A stretch of 64,000 nucleotides of DNA from Marinobacter sp. es.048 (GCF_900188435.1 NZ_FYFA01000001.1:2046001-2110000); one strand, 5' to 3'. Shown: positions 48,690-59,380, counted from the first letter of the stretch. Numbers and translations are program-made. The notes: generated by a model from the sequence alone, not told the origin.

Positions 48690-49721
48690 ATGCACCGCCC
48701 CGAATCGGATGGCAGAACGGTGAAACCGGTCACCATCGCGATTGATGCAATGAGTGGCGACCGCGGCGCTGCCGTTGTGGTTGCCGCATCGCTGCGGGCG
48801 GTGCGCGAAAACGAAGCCTTGAGCATCGTTCTGGTGGGAATCCGGAGCGAGCTCGAGGCTTTGTTGCGTGAGGGGCACGCCCGAATTCGAATTGTCGAAG
48901 CGGCGGACGTGGTTCGGATGAACGAGCGCCCCTCCCACGCCCTTCGCCACAAGAAAAACTCTTCCATGGCCATCGCCCTGAGCCTTGTTCGCGATGGCGA
49001 GGCCCAGGGCTGTGTCAGTGCCGGTAACACTGGTGCATTGATGGCGTTCGGCCGCACGATTATCCGCATGTATCCGGGTATCGAGCGCCCGGCCATTGCC
49101 AAACTGATTCCCTCGCTTCGGGGGCGTTGTCACGTCCTTGATCTTGGCGCCAATGTCGACTCAACCGCCGAGAATCTCTACCAGTACGCCCTGATGGGAT
49201 CCCTGATGGCCTCTGCGATCTGCAGCCAGGCTGAACCGAGGGTCGCTCTTCTGAACGTTGGTGAGGAAGAGATCAAGGGCAATGAACAGGTTCGGCTGGC
49301 CTCTCATATGCTGGCCCAGTGCGATACCATCAACTACATCGGTTATGTGGAAGGCAGCGATCTGTTCCGGGACGTTGCTGATGTGGTCGTCTGTGACGGC
49401 TTTGTTGGCAACATTGCCCTGAAAACCGGCGAGGGTGTCGCCGGTCTCCTCATCGAGCTGATGGAGCAGGCCTTCACACGTAATCTCTACGGCAGGCTGG
49501 TCGGCCTGCTGGCTCGTCCGATTATCGGTCGGCTTCTGCAGTTGATGGATCCTTCCCGACACAATGGTGCCAGTTTGCTTGGTCTCCAGGGTGTGGTGAT
49601 AAAAAGTCATGGCAACGCCAACGAGCGGGCCATGTTGTCGGCCATTCGGCAGGCCGTTCGGGAAGTTGAGCTGGAAGTACCCCGCCGTATCAACGAGCGT
49701 CTTGACGATCTCATGCTTTGA
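48690..49721 (+). CDS. plsX: Phosphate acyltransferase PlsX
   Basis: PlsX converts acyl-ACP to acyl-phosphate, the first step of phospholipid synthesis through PlsY. The 343-residue protein has the N-terminal TIAIDAMSGDRGA, the SAGNTGALMAFG loop and VCDGFVGNIALKTGEG typical of the family. The ribosome site for the ATG at 48690 is weak. A GTG at 48720 would give the shorter N-terminus usual in the family and is an alternative. The next gene is fabD and not fabH, as in Pseudomonas. Confidence 0.95.
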   Translation: MHRPESDGRTVKPVTIAIDAMSGDRGAAVVVAASLRAVRENEALSIVLVGIRSELEALLREGHARIRIVEAADVVRMNERPSHALRHKKNSSMAIALSLVRDGEAQGCVSAGNTGALMAFGRTIIRMYPGIERPAIAKLIPSLRGRCHVLDLGANVDSTAENLYQYALMGSLMASAICSQAEPRVALLNVGEEEIKGNEQVRLASHMLAQCDTINYIGYVEGSDLFRDVADVVVCDGFVGNIALKTGEGVAGLLIELMEQAFTRNLYGRLVGLLARPIIGRLLQLMDPSRHNGASLLGLQGVVIKSHGNANERAMLSAIRQAVREVELEVPRRINERLDDLML

Positions 49722-49833
49722 GTGCCTGAGACTAAAGTCTGTCCCGGTTTGGCCACGCATTCGCGGATAATTGGCCTAACTTGTACTATTGGCTAATCTC
49801 ACGTAACCACCCAATGACGATAAGATCCCGCTT

Positions 49834-50772
49834 ATGAAATCAGCCTTTATTTTTCCAGGACAAGGGTCGCAATCGGTGGGCATGCTTTCGGCTGCCGCTG
49901 AAGCCTGGCCCATAATCAACAGAACCTTTTCCGAAGCCTCCAATGTCCTCGGCTATGATCTCTGGGATCTCTGCCAGAAAGGGCCGGCGGAGGAATTGAA
50001 TAAAACCATGGTGACCCAGCCTGCGCTCCTGACGGCCAGTATTGCCCTTTGGCGGCAGTGGTTTGTTGCCGGTGGTGCTTCTCCCGATTTTCTCGCCGGT
50101 CACAGTTTGGGAGAGTACAGCGCCCTGGTGGCAGCAGAGAGCCTCGATTTTGTTGAAGCGGTCAAGCTGGTTCGCCTGCGTGGTGAGCTGATGCAGGATG
50201 CTGTGCCGGCCGGAGAAGGGAAGATGGCAGCCATCCTTGGGCTTGAGGATGAGGACGTTGTGGCAGCCTGTCAGGATGCGGCAAAGGGCGATGTGGTATC
50301 TGCGGTAAACTTCAATGCCCCTGGTCAGGTGGTTATTGCTGGCTCGGCTGCAGCAGTTGAACGGGCCATTGAAGCGTGCAAGGAAAAAGGCGCGAAGAAG
50401 GCCATGCCATTGCCTGTAAGCGTGCCATCCCATTGCGCACTTATGAAAGGCGCTGCGGAGGAGTTGGCGGAAGCGTTGGAGGATGTGCGCTTTAATGATG
50501 CTGTCATCCCGGTTATACAAAATGTTAACGCTGCCGCCGAGACCGAATCCGCTACACTGAAGGCCAACCTTCTCAAGCAGCTTTATTCTCCGGTGCTCTG
50601 GACGGACTCTGTGCGTGCCCTCGTTTCCAATGATGTCGAAGTTGCAGTCGAGTGCGGCACCGGAAAAGTGTTGGCAGGGCTGGTCAAACGTATCGACCGG
50701 GCTTTGGCAGTTCACAGTATCGAAGACCCGGATTCGCTGGCGAAGGCGCTGGACGCCTTCGGTCAGTCCTGA
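49834..50772 (+). CDS. fabD: Malonyl-CoA:ACP transacylase
   Basis: FabD moves malonyl groups from CoA to acyl carrier protein to feed fatty acid elongation. The 312-residue protein shows PGQGSQSVGM (8-17), the catalytic GHSLGEYSAL with Ser91, and PSHCALM with the catalytic histidine near residue 200. A 112-base spacer separates it from plsX and could hold a promoter, though no good hexamers were found. fabG follows after 18 bases. Confidence 0.97.
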   Translation: MKSAFIFPGQGSQSVGMLSAAAEAWPIINRTFSEASNVLGYDLWDLCQKGPAEELNKTMVTQPALLTASIALWRQWFVAGGASPDFLAGHSLGEYSALVAAESLDFVEAVKLVRLRGELMQDAVPAGEGKMAAILGLEDEDVVAACQDAAKGDVVSAVNFNAPGQVVIAGSAAAVERAIEACKEKGAKKAMPLPVSVPSHCALMKGAAEELAEALEDVRFNDAVIPVIQNVNAAAETESATLKANLLKQLYSPVLWTDSVRALVSNDVEVAVECGTGKVLAGLVKRIDRALAVHSIEDPDSLAKALDAFGQS

Positions 50773-50790
50773 AACGAAAGGGAGTTATTC

Positions 50791-51534
50791 ATGTCTCTGG
50801 AAGGTAAAACCGCACTGGTAACCGGTGCTACCCGCGGTATTGGTCAGGCAATTGCCCGTGCGCTGGCCGCGCAGGGTGCCGAAGTTGTCGGAACAGCAAC
50901 CAGTGAGGCCGGTGCCGAGTCCATCACCAATGACCTCCAGTCGGCCGGTTACAAAGGCTACGGCATGGTTATGAACGTGGCAGATCCTGCCAGCATTGAA
51001 GCAGGTCTGAAGGCGCTGACGGAAAAATCCGGTGCACCTCTGATTCTGGTCAACAATGCTGGCATTACCCGTGATAACCTGCTGATGCGATTGAAGGACG
51101 AGGACTGGGCATCAGTTCTGGAAACCAATCTGTCCAGCGTTTACCGCACCAGCAAGGCGGTGCTTCGTGGCATGGCGAAGGCCAAATGGGGTCGGATTAT
51201 CAACATCAGTTCCGTGGTTGCCGGTATGGGCAACCCGGGGCAGGGCAACTATTGCGCAGCCAAGGCCGGGGTGGAAGGCTTTACCCGAAGCCTGGCTAAA
51301 GAAATGTCGAACCGGGGTATTACCGCAAATTGTGTGGCTCCCGGATTTATTGACACGGATATGACGAAAAAACTGGACGACAAGCAGCGCGAGGCTATGC
51401 TGGAAATCATACCCGCGGGTCGTCTGGGCGAGCCGGAAGAAGTGGCAGCCGTGGTTGCCTTCCTGGCATCAGATGTGGCCGGATACGTGACGGGTGAAAC
51501 CATCAACGTGAACGGCGGAATGTACATGGGATAA
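50791..51534 (+). CDS. fabG: 3-oxoacyl-ACP reductase FabG
   Basis: FabG is the NADPH-dependent short-chain reductase of the fatty acid cycle. The 247-residue protein has the cofactor motif TGATRGIGQA (11-20), NNAGITRDN, the catalytic Ser near 141 in INISSVVAG, and Tyr154/Lys158 in NYCAAKAG. Its end NVNGGMYMG is the classic FabG C-terminus. It lies between fabD and acpP and has an AAAGGGAG ribosome site. Confidence 0.97.
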   Translation: MSLEGKTALVTGATRGIGQAIARALAAQGAEVVGTATSEAGAESITNDLQSAGYKGYGMVMNVADPASIEAGLKALTEKSGAPLILVNNAGITRDNLLMRLKDEDWASVLETNLSSVYRTSKAVLRGMAKAKWGRIINISSVVAGMGNPGQGNYCAAKAGVEGFTRSLAKEMSNRGITANCVAPGFIDTDMTKKLDDKQREAMLEIIPAGRLGEPEEVAAVVAFLASDVAGYVTGETINVNGGMYMG

Positions 51535-51667
51535 GCCCCAGTCGGGGTCTGTGCGCAACTCCTTGTCGCACAACATGTTTATCAGAATCCCTGCTTGTTT
51601 GCAGGTAGGGTTTAAACTAAACTGGCAGCACTAGAGTTGCTTGGTTGACACACAAAGTGAGGACATT

Positions 51668-51901
51668 ATGAGTACAGTTGAAGAGCGCGTGAAGAAGATC
51701 GTTTGTGAACAGTTGGGCGTTAAAGAGTCCGAAGTTCAGAACTCATCTTCTTTTGTAGAGGATCTTGGCGCTGACTCACTGGACACCGTTGAGCTGGTTA
51801 TGGCGCTGGAAGAGGAATTTGAAACCGAGATTCCTGACGAGGAAGCCGAGAAGCTGACAAGTGTTCAGGACGCGATCGACTACATCGTCGCGCACACCTG
51901 A
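51668..51901 (+). CDS. acpP: Acyl carrier protein
   Basis: The 77-residue acidic protein carries the growing acyl chain on a phosphopantetheine attached to Ser37 in [10 protein letters not shown]. The length and the helix pattern are exact for AcpP. I chose the ATG at 51668 (GAGGA upstream). An in-frame start at 51641 would add nine unconserved residues. A strong terminator directly follows, so high acpP expression can be partly separated from fabF. Confidence 0.98.
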   Translation: MSTVEERVKKIVCEQLGVKESEVQNSSSFVEDLGADSLDTVELVMALEEEFETEIPDEEAEKLTSVQDAIDYIVAHT

Positions 51902-51926
51902 TACTCTGCATTTAAGAAAGCCAGGC

Positions 51927-51966
51927 AAAAAGCCGTCCTTGTGAAACAGCGAGGGACGGCTTTTTT
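51927..51966 (+). terminator. Rho-independent terminator after acpP
   Basis: AAAAAGCCGTCC pairs with GGACGGCTTTTT to make a 12-base stem with a 15-base loop that itself holds a few pairs. It ends in a T run. It lies 25 bases after the acpP stop, between acpP and fabF. Confidence 0.9.
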
Positions 51967-52031
51967 ATTGGCTGAAAATCAGGTTCAATCTGCGTTCAGA
52001 TTCATTCGGACAAGATCAGGTGCAATAGGTT

Positions 52032-53279
52032 ATGGCTAAACGGCGAGTTGTCATTACAGGTATGGGCATGCTGTCTCCAGTCGGCAATAGCGTGGAGTCG
52101 TCCTGGCAAGCGATTCAGGCCGGGCGTAGCGGAATTGGTATGATCGACCGGTTTGACGCCTCTGCCTATAACACAAGGATTGGAGGGGCCATCCGGGATC
52201 TGGATATGGAATCCTATCTTTCCCCCAAGGACGCCAGAAAGCTCGATGCGTTTATTCATTATGGCCTGATTGCCGCGCAGCAGGCTGTCGACGACAGTGG
52301 CCTGGAGTCATTCGACAAGCTTGATCGGGAGCGGGTAGGCATTGCCATCGGCTCCGGAATTGGTGGCCTTGAGTACATTGAGAAAAGCGTTCTCACCATG
52401 GACCAGTCCGGGCCCCGGAAGGTTTCGCCGTTTTTCGTGCCCGCCTCTGTCATCAACATGATCTCCGGTAATGCCGCTATCCGTTTCGGATACCGTGGGC
52501 CCAATATTGCGATCGTGACAGCCTGCACTACCGGCACCCACAATATTGGTTACGCGGCCCGCACGATTGCCTATGGCGACGCCGATGTCATGCTGGCCGG
52601 TGGCTCGGAAATGGCGACGACGCGTACCGGTATGGCTGCGTTTTCGGCTGCGCGGGCTCTGTCTACCCGCAACGACGAACCGGAAAAGGCCAGCCGGCCC
52701 TGGGACAAAGAGCGGGACGGCTTTGTGCTCAGCGATGGCGCCGGTGTCGTTGTGCTTGAAGAGCTTGAACACGCGAAGAAACGGGGTGCCACCATATACG
52801 GCGAAGTTGTTGGTTTTGGTATGAGCGACGATGCCCACCACATTACAGCGCCGCCCGAAGATGGTGAGGGCGCCGCCCGATCCATGGCGAACGCAGTTCG
52901 TGACGCTGGCCTTGATCTGAAAGAAATCGACTACATCAACGCCCACGGCACCTCGACCCAGGTTGGCGACGTCGCCGAAGTGGCCGCAGTTCGTCGGGTA
53001 TTCGGCGCACATGCCGAAAAGCTGGCCATGAGCAGCACCAAGTCCATGACAGGTCACCTGCTTGGAGCTGCCGGTGCTGTGGAAGCGATCTTCTCGGTTC
53101 TGGCGATTCGGGATGGTGTCCTGCCGCCCACCATCAATCTGGACAATCCGGATGAGGGTTGCGATCTGGACCTCGTCGCACATGCGAGCCGTCAGGCGGA
53201 TGTGCGGGTAGCTCTATCCAACTCGTTCGGGTTCGGTGGTACCAACGGAACCCTGATTTTCCGTCGCTACGAAGGCTGA
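52032..53279 (+). CDS. fabF: 3-oxoacyl-ACP synthase II FabF
   Basis: FabF condenses malonyl-ACP with acyl-ACP to elongate fatty acids and controls unsaturated chain length. The 415-residue protein has the catalytic triad of the condensing enzymes: Cys165 in [11 protein letters not shown], His305 in [11 protein letters not shown] and a second His near 342 in [23 protein letters not shown] closes the chain. pabC begins eight bases after its stop. Confidence 0.97.
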   Translation: MAKRRVVITGMGMLSPVGNSVESSWQAIQAGRSGIGMIDRFDASAYNTRIGGAIRDLDMESYLSPKDARKLDAFIHYGLIAAQQAVDDSGLESFDKLDRERVGIAIGSGIGGLEYIEKSVLTMDQSGPRKVSPFFVPASVINMISGNAAIRFGYRGPNIAIVTACTTGTHNIGYAARTIAYGDADVMLAGGSEMATTRTGMAAFSAARALSTRNDEPEKASRPWDKERDGFVLSDGAGVVVLEELEHAKKRGATIYGEVVGFGMSDDAHHITAPPEDGEGAARSMANAVRDAGLDLKEIDYINAHGTSTQVGDVAEVAAVRRVFGAHAEKLAMSSTKSMTGHLLGAAGAVEAIFSVLAIRDGVLPPTINLDNPDEGCDLDLVAHASRQADVRVALSNSFGFGGTNGTLIFRRYEG

Positions 53280-53287
53280 CCCTCGCC

Positions 53288-54106
53288 GTGTTTCGTCTTT
53301 ACTGGGCTGACGAAGGTGGCCTGCCCGCCAATGACCGGGGTCTGGCCTATGGAGATGGGCTGTTCGAAACCATTCGAATGTCTGGTCAGAATGGGGTTCT
53401 GCTATCCCGCCACCTGGAGCGAATGGCGCGCGATGCCAGTCGATTGGGTATCGAGGTGTCGCGCAAAGAGCTTGCCAGCGTTTGCGTCGAGGCGGGGCAA
53501 CGTTTTGCGGATCGCTTCAAGGACGACGGCTGGGTTCTGAAGCTGACCCTGACCCGCGGCAGTGGCGGTCGAGGGTATCGCCCTGATCCGGGGATGGAGC
53601 CCAATTTGCTGGTTTCGGCATCGGCTTTGCCGCCGACACCGGACCCTGATGGTGTCGCCGTTGATTTCTCCAAGGTAACTCTGGCGGTTAATCCGTTATT
53701 GGCCGGGGTCAAGTCGCTGAACCGGATGGAGCAGGTCCTGGCGGCCGCCGAGCTCAAGCCATCGCTGTTCGAGGTCATCATGGCCGATCGTGATGGCAAC
53801 CTGGTCGAAGGCACTCGCACCAACATCCTGCTCCGGCAGGGCGATGGCTGGGTGACGCCGCCGGCGGCCAGTCTGGCGGTTGCCGGTGTTCTCAGGCAGT
53901 GGCTGCTGGAGCGTCTGAGGCAGGGAGGGGAGCCGGTAACCGAGCGCCCCGTCACTGTGCCTGATGTCCTTGGCCCCGATTGCCAGGGAATGTTTCTCCT
54001 GAACAGCGTTCTGGGCATTGTTCCGGTTCTCACTATTGCCGGCCATCATTTGCCTGTGGATAGCGGACTTGCGACAATCTTCAATCCTCTCGAAACACTG
54101 GAATAA
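53288..54106 (+). CDS. pabC: 4-amino-4-deoxychorismate lyase
   Basis: PabC is a PLP enzyme that releases pyruvate from aminodeoxychorismate to give p-aminobenzoate for folate. With the GTG start at 53288 it has 272 residues and begins with a strand like other family members. NDRGLAYGDGLFETIR (about 14-29) and the PLP lysine in VKSLNRMEQVLA (about 138-149) are diagnostic, with EGTRTNILLR following. Upstream in-frame codons lie inside fabF and are rejected. The place between fabF and mltG is the conserved order. Confidence 0.94.
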   Translation: MFRLYWADEGGLPANDRGLAYGDGLFETIRMSGQNGVLLSRHLERMARDASRLGIEVSRKELASVCVEAGQRFADRFKDDGWVLKLTLTRGSGGRGYRPDPGMEPNLLVSASALPPTPDPDGVAVDFSKVTLAVNPLLAGVKSLNRMEQVLAAAELKPSLFEVIMADRDGNLVEGTRTNILLRQGDGWVTPPAASLAVAGVLRQWLLERLRQGGEPVTERPVTVPDVLGPDCQGMFLLNSVLGIVPVLTIAGHHLPVDSGLATIFNPLETLE

Positions 54107-54111
54107 ATCGT

Positions 54112-55814
<1,703 letters not shown>

Positions 55815-55914
55815 AAACGGTGAGTTTTCCCTCGAGTTTCAGTTCCATTCGTGCACTTTCTGTAATGTTCTGCTTTAATTGAGGTACATTCTCAGTTAAA
55901 CGCTGGCAGTTTTA

Positions 55915-56694
55915 ATGGTTAACGCGAAACTTCTGAAGCTTCCCATGGCCGCGCACCAGCACCGGCATGAACACCACCAGATTGTCATTGGGGTGCGCGG
56001 CGAAGCCGAGTTAAGCGTCGATGGGGCAGGGGCCCAACTGGACACTTGGAGAGCTTATCTGGTGCCCACGGAAGCCCGCCACGATTATCGCGGTAACGAC
56101 AAGAACCATGTCCTGGTCATCAATCTTGATCCGCTCACTCCCGCCGTCAACTCTCCAGCACACGCTGATTACGAGCGTATGATGCGGGTCTTTGAAAAGC
56201 CGCGGACCCTGCAAATGGACAATCGTTTGCATGGGCTGGTCCAGTTTGCGGCCAGCGAGTTCGACCGCGTTCCTGATCATACAACGCTACAGCAGCACTT
56301 GGCTTCGAGCATTCTGTACTGCATGGCCGATCGTATCACCGAAGGCCGTTCCTTCCCCTCAAACCGGAATGCCATCAGTTCTGAAGCAGTCCGTCGTTAT
56401 ATTCTCAAAAATCTCCACAAGAAGATCACCGTCGAAGATATGGCAGGAGAGGCTTGCCTGAGTGTCAGCCGTTTCCATGAGGTATTCAGAGAGGTGGCAG
56501 GCATAACGCCCCACCAGTTCCTGTTACAGACACGTCTCGATCAGGCCGCTACCCTCCTTACAACAACGACCCTTACGGTGTCTGAAATCAGTTACCGTAC
56601 TGGTTTCTCGTCTCAAAGCGCATTGACAAATGCCTTGCGGAAATACAAAGGGACTACGCCCTCAAAACTGCAGGTTGGCGACCGAGTGGCCTGA
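55915..56694 (+). CDS. AraC-family regulator, PruR-like
   Basis: The 259-residue protein has an N-terminal cupin-like ligand domain (about 10-110, with HQHRHEHHQIVIGVRGE) and a C-terminal AraC DNA-binding region with two helix-turn-helix motifs (about 160-255, with ITVEDMAGEACLSVSRFHEVF and LTVSEISYRTGFSSQSAL). These are shown here only in part. In length and N-terminus it resembles PruR, the proline-utilisation activator of Pseudomonas, and the next gene is a proline symporter, so activation of putP by proline is the likely job. No putA is in the window. The ribosome site before the ATG is weak. Confidence 0.8.
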   Translation: MVNAKLLKLPMAAHQHRHEHHQIVIGVRGEAELSVDGAGAQLDTWRAYLVPTEARHDYRGNDKNHVLVINLDPLTPAVNSPAHADYERMMRVFEKPRTLQMDNRLHGLVQFAASEFDRVPDHTTLQQHLASSILYCMADRITEGRSFPSNRNAISSEAVRRYILKNLHKKITVEDMAGEACLSVSRFHEVFREVAGITPHQFLLQTRLDQAATLLTTTTLTVSEISYRTGFSSQSALTNALRKYKGTTPSKLQVGDRVA

Positions 56695-56718
56695 TATGGC
56701 CTGGCGGTTTCCCAGTCC

Positions 56719-56748
56719 CGTAGGATTGTGCAAAAGAATCGTAGGATT
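56719..56748. promoter_or_regulatory. Direct repeat, candidate AraC-family operator upstream of putP
   Basis: CGTAGGATT occurs exactly at 56719-56727 and again at 56740-56748, a spacing of 21 bases or two helix turns. AraC-type activators bind direct half-sites at this spacing. A GATACT -10-like hexamer at 56771-56776 would put the -35 at the edge of the proximal half-site, as at class II promoters. Confidence 0.55.
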
Positions 56749-56867
56749 TCGTAAGCCCGGAATCCGTACTGATACTAAGTTATAGCGACTGAAGCCCGGT
56801 CTCACGCATGCGAGCGGGGCGCAAGTCGCAAACCTTCTTTGCGTGCTCAGGTTCAGGAAGTTGTCAC

Positions 56868-56969
56868 ATGGAAAATTCCTGCTTCAATCGAGATGGAACT
56901 CGGAAAGAAAAGAAGAACAGTGCAGCGAGTTGGCGTCAGGTCATCCATGTGCTTTGCGAGCGGACATAG
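56868..56969 (+). CDS. Possible 33-codon ORF in the putP leader
   Basis: An ATG with AGGAAG eight bases upstream opens a 33-codon frame that ends at a TAG 28 bases before putP. The product would be basic in the middle (RKEKKN) with two cysteines and no membrane segment. It has no run of proline or other regulatory codons, so classic attenuation is not evident. It may be a true small protein, a leader peptide that affects putP translation, or chance. I recognise no relative. Confidence 0.3.
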   Translation: MENSCFNRDGTRKEKKNSAASWRQVIHVLCERT

Positions 56970-56997
56970 TCCGACTCATTAAACCGGAGGAGCCCCT

Positions 56998-58488
56998 ATG
57001 GCTATTGGTGTTTGGATAAGTCTCTTTTTATATTTCGCGCTCATGATTGCCATTGGCGTTTTTGCAATGCGCAGAGCGACGTCTTCATCTGAGGACTATA
57101 TGTTGGGCGGTCGCGCCCTGAGTCCAAAGGTGGCAGCGCTCTCCGCTGGCGCTTCTGACATGAGTGGCTGGTTGCTCCTGGGGCTGCCCGGGGCGCTGTT
57201 TGCGTCGGGTTTGGGGTCGGCCTGGATCGGTATTGGTCTGCTCGTGGGGGCATTCTTCAACTGGACGCTGGTCGCGCCACGTCTTCGTGAACAGACGGTT
57301 CACTACGGCAACGCGATTACCATCCCGTCCTTTCTGGCGAATCGCTTTCCGACACAAGCCCTGTCCCTGCGTACGGTTTCGGCCATCGTTATCGTTATTT
57401 TCTTCGCGGTTTACACCGCATCCGGTCTGGTAGCCGGAGGCAAGCTGTTCGAAAGCGCGTTTGCCGGTATCTTCAACTTTGGCGGCCTGAGTGATTATGC
57501 CGCAGGTATTGTGATTACCCTGGGTGTGGTTCTGGCTTACACCGTCGTGGGCGGCTTCCTGGCGGTGAGTCTGACGGATTTTGTTCAGGGTTGTATCATG
57601 ATGCTGGCGCTGGTCATCATGCCGGCGGTTGTGCTCTTCGGTGAGGGCGGCGGGGGCTTTGCCCAGGCGTCGCAAACCCTGAATGAAGTGGATGCCACGC
57701 TGCTGTCCTGGACGGAAGGCCTGACCTTCATAGGTTGGCTGTCTGCGGTTACCTGGGGCCTGGGCTATTTTGGACAGCCGCACATCATTGTGCGCTTCAT
57801 GGCCATCCGCACCCTGAAAGATGTACCGGTTGCCCGGAACATCGGTATGAGCTGGATGCTGATTTCCCTGATCGGCGCTATTTCTCTGGGTGTGTTCGGC
57901 CGCGCATACGCTATCCGCAACGGCATGGACGTACAGGATCCGGAAACCATCTTTATTATCCTGTCAGATATGCTGTTCCATCCGCTGATTACAGGCTTCC
58001 TGTATGCGGCTCTGCTGGCGGCGGTGATGAGTACCATCTCCAGTCAGCTGCTGGTGTCGTCTTCTTCGCTGACAGAGGATTTCTATCGTCTGTTCCTGCG
58101 TAAGGAAGCAAGCGACAAAGAATGCGTGAATATTGGCCGTGTGTGCGTAGTCCTCGTCGGCCTGGTCGCTGCCGTCATCGCATCCGATCCGAACTCTCAG
58201 GTTCTGGCTCTGGTTGCTAACGCGTGGGCTGGCTTCGGTGCCGCATTTGGCCCGCTGATCATCCTTTCACTGATGTGGCCGCGCACCAACGGTGCTGGTG
58301 CCATCGCCGGTATGGTTGTCGGTGCAGCCACCGTTATGATCTGGATCTCACTGGGATGGAACGGCGAGTTCATGGGTGGTCCCGGTGTTTACGAGATCAT
58401 TCCGGGCTTCATTGCCTCCATGATCGCGATACTGGTGGTGAGCAATGCCACTGCCGATGCGGGTGAGTACCAGCACATCGAGCGGTAA
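56998..58488 (+). CDS. putP: Sodium/proline symporter PutP
   Basis: PutP imports proline with Na+ and belongs to the SSS family. The 496-residue protein has about 13 hydrophobic segments. Diagnostic stretches are SSEDYMLGGRALSPKVAALS (residues 30-49, containing the conserved Arg and Ser of the Na+/proline path), SDMSGWLLLGLPGA and GYFGQPHIIVRFMAI. Use of Na+ fits a cell that pumps Na+ with Na+-NQR. The gene follows a PruR-like regulator and has a very good ribosome site and a strong terminator. The catabolic partner putA is not in the window, so the symporter may also serve osmoprotection. Confidence 0.94.
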   Translation: MAIGVWISLFLYFALMIAIGVFAMRRATSSSEDYMLGGRALSPKVAALSAGASDMSGWLLLGLPGALFASGLGSAWIGIGLLVGAFFNWTLVAPRLREQTVHYGNAITIPSFLANRFPTQALSLRTVSAIVIVIFFAVYTASGLVAGGKLFESAFAGIFNFGGLSDYAAGIVITLGVVLAYTVVGGFLAVSLTDFVQGCIMMLALVIMPAVVLFGEGGGGFAQASQTLNEVDATLLSWTEGLTFIGWLSAVTWGLGYFGQPHIIVRFMAIRTLKDVPVARNIGMSWMLISLIGAISLGVFGRAYAIRNGMDVQDPETIFIILSDMLFHPLITGFLYAALLAAVMSTISSQLLVSSSSLTEDFYRLFLRKEASDKECVNIGRVCVVLVGLVAAVIASDPNSQVLALVANAWAGFGAAFGPLIILSLMWPRTNGAGAIAGMVVGAATVMIWISLGWNGEFMGGPGVYEIIPGFIASMIAILVVSNATADAGEYQHIER

Positions 58489-58519
58489 AGAAGAACGCTT
58501 AAAACGCGTCGAACGAAAC

Positions 58520-58549
58520 GAAAAGGACTCCTCCGGGAGTCCTTTTTTT
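58520..58549 (+). terminator. Rho-independent terminator after putP
   Basis: AAAGGACTCC pairs with GGGAGTCCTTT around a short loop, giving a compact stem with A bases before and seven T bases after. It lies about 30 bases after the putP stop. Confidence 0.93.
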
Positions 58550-58617
58550 GGTCATAACGATTCCGGATCGGGGGTTTCCTCCTTTCGAATCCTCCAATCC
58601 TCGATGGAGCGCGATGA

Positions 58618-59364
58618 GTGACTGTTCCGGAAATCCTGGCTTTACTGTCGATCGGCGGCATTGCCGGGTTTATTAACGTTCTCTCAGCTGGCGGATCCAT
58701 GCTGACCCTGCCCCTGTTGATGTTTCTGGGTCTGCCGCCACAGGTCGCCAACGGCACAAACCGGGTGGCTATCACGTTGCAGAGCGTGATGGCGGTGAGC
58801 AGTTTTCACCGCATGGGTCATAGCAACCTGGTGGTGAGCTTGCATCTGGCCATCCCGGCGGTTGTTGGCTCCCTGCTGGGCGCCTGGGTGGCTACCTGGG
58901 TTGCCGATACGGTGTTTCAGTTCGTGCTGGTTGCAGCCATGATAGGAGCATCTGTGTTTCTGCTTCTCCCTCAGCCAAAGCTGGATACCAGGCCCCTGAC
59001 GAAGGATCGTCTCAGGCCTGCGATTTATCTGGCCATGTTTGTGATTGGTGTTTACGGAGGGTTTATCCAGGTAGGGGTCGGGGTGTTGTTCATTGTGGTT
59101 CTTTACCACATGCTGAAAATAGATTTGCGTCAGGTGAATGTGCTCAAGGTTTTCATCGTCTTGCTATTCACCTTTGCCGCTCTCCTGGTTTTTGCGTTCA
59201 ACGGACAGGTGCGCTGGGGAATGGGATTGACCCTGGCGGTCGGTAATGTCGTTGGTGCCTTTGTTGCGGCGAGGGTGAATATGGGTGAGCAGGGCGCAAA
59301 GTGGGTGAAGTGGATTACCCTGACGATGGTGGCCGCTATAATGATAAGGCTGGTGTTGTTCTAG
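58618..59364 (+). CDS. TSUP (TauE/SafE) family permease
   Basis: The 248-residue protein has about eight hydrophobic segments and the TSUP signatures FINVLSAGGSMLTLPLLMFL and LPPQVANGTNRVAI near the N-terminus, with a repeat of the motif (GVYGGFIQVGVGVLFIV) in the second half. The family transports sulfite, sulfoacetate, taurine-derived or other organic anions, often outward. No sulfur genes are adjacent, so the substrate is unknown. The start is a GTG with GGAG eight bases upstream. Confidence 0.87.
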   Translation: MTVPEILALLSIGGIAGFINVLSAGGSMLTLPLLMFLGLPPQVANGTNRVAITLQSVMAVSSFHRMGHSNLVVSLHLAIPAVVGSLLGAWVATWVADTVFQFVLVAAMIGASVFLLLPQPKLDTRPLTKDRLRPAIYLAMFVIGVYGGFIQVGVGVLFIVVLYHMLKIDLRQVNVLKVFIVLLFTFAALLVFAFNGQVRWGMGLTLAVGNVVGAFVAARVNMGEQGAKWVKWITLTMVAAIMIRLVLF

Positions 59365-59380
59365 GGGATAATAACGAAAC

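Larger units (their letters stand above)
56695..56997. other. Leader/control region of putP
   Basis: This 303-base gap between the AraC regulator and putP holds the direct repeat at 56719-56748, a weak promoter near 56771, the 33-codon ORF at 56868-56969 and the putP ribosome site (CCGGAGGAG just before 56998). The RNA leader would be about 215 bases long if the promoter is right. No terminator-like hairpin was found. Confidence 0.45.

Noticed and set aside
49771..49799. Possible promoter TTGGCC-17-TAATCT upstream of fabD
   Set aside because: Only three matches in each hexamer, so it is not distinguishable from chance.
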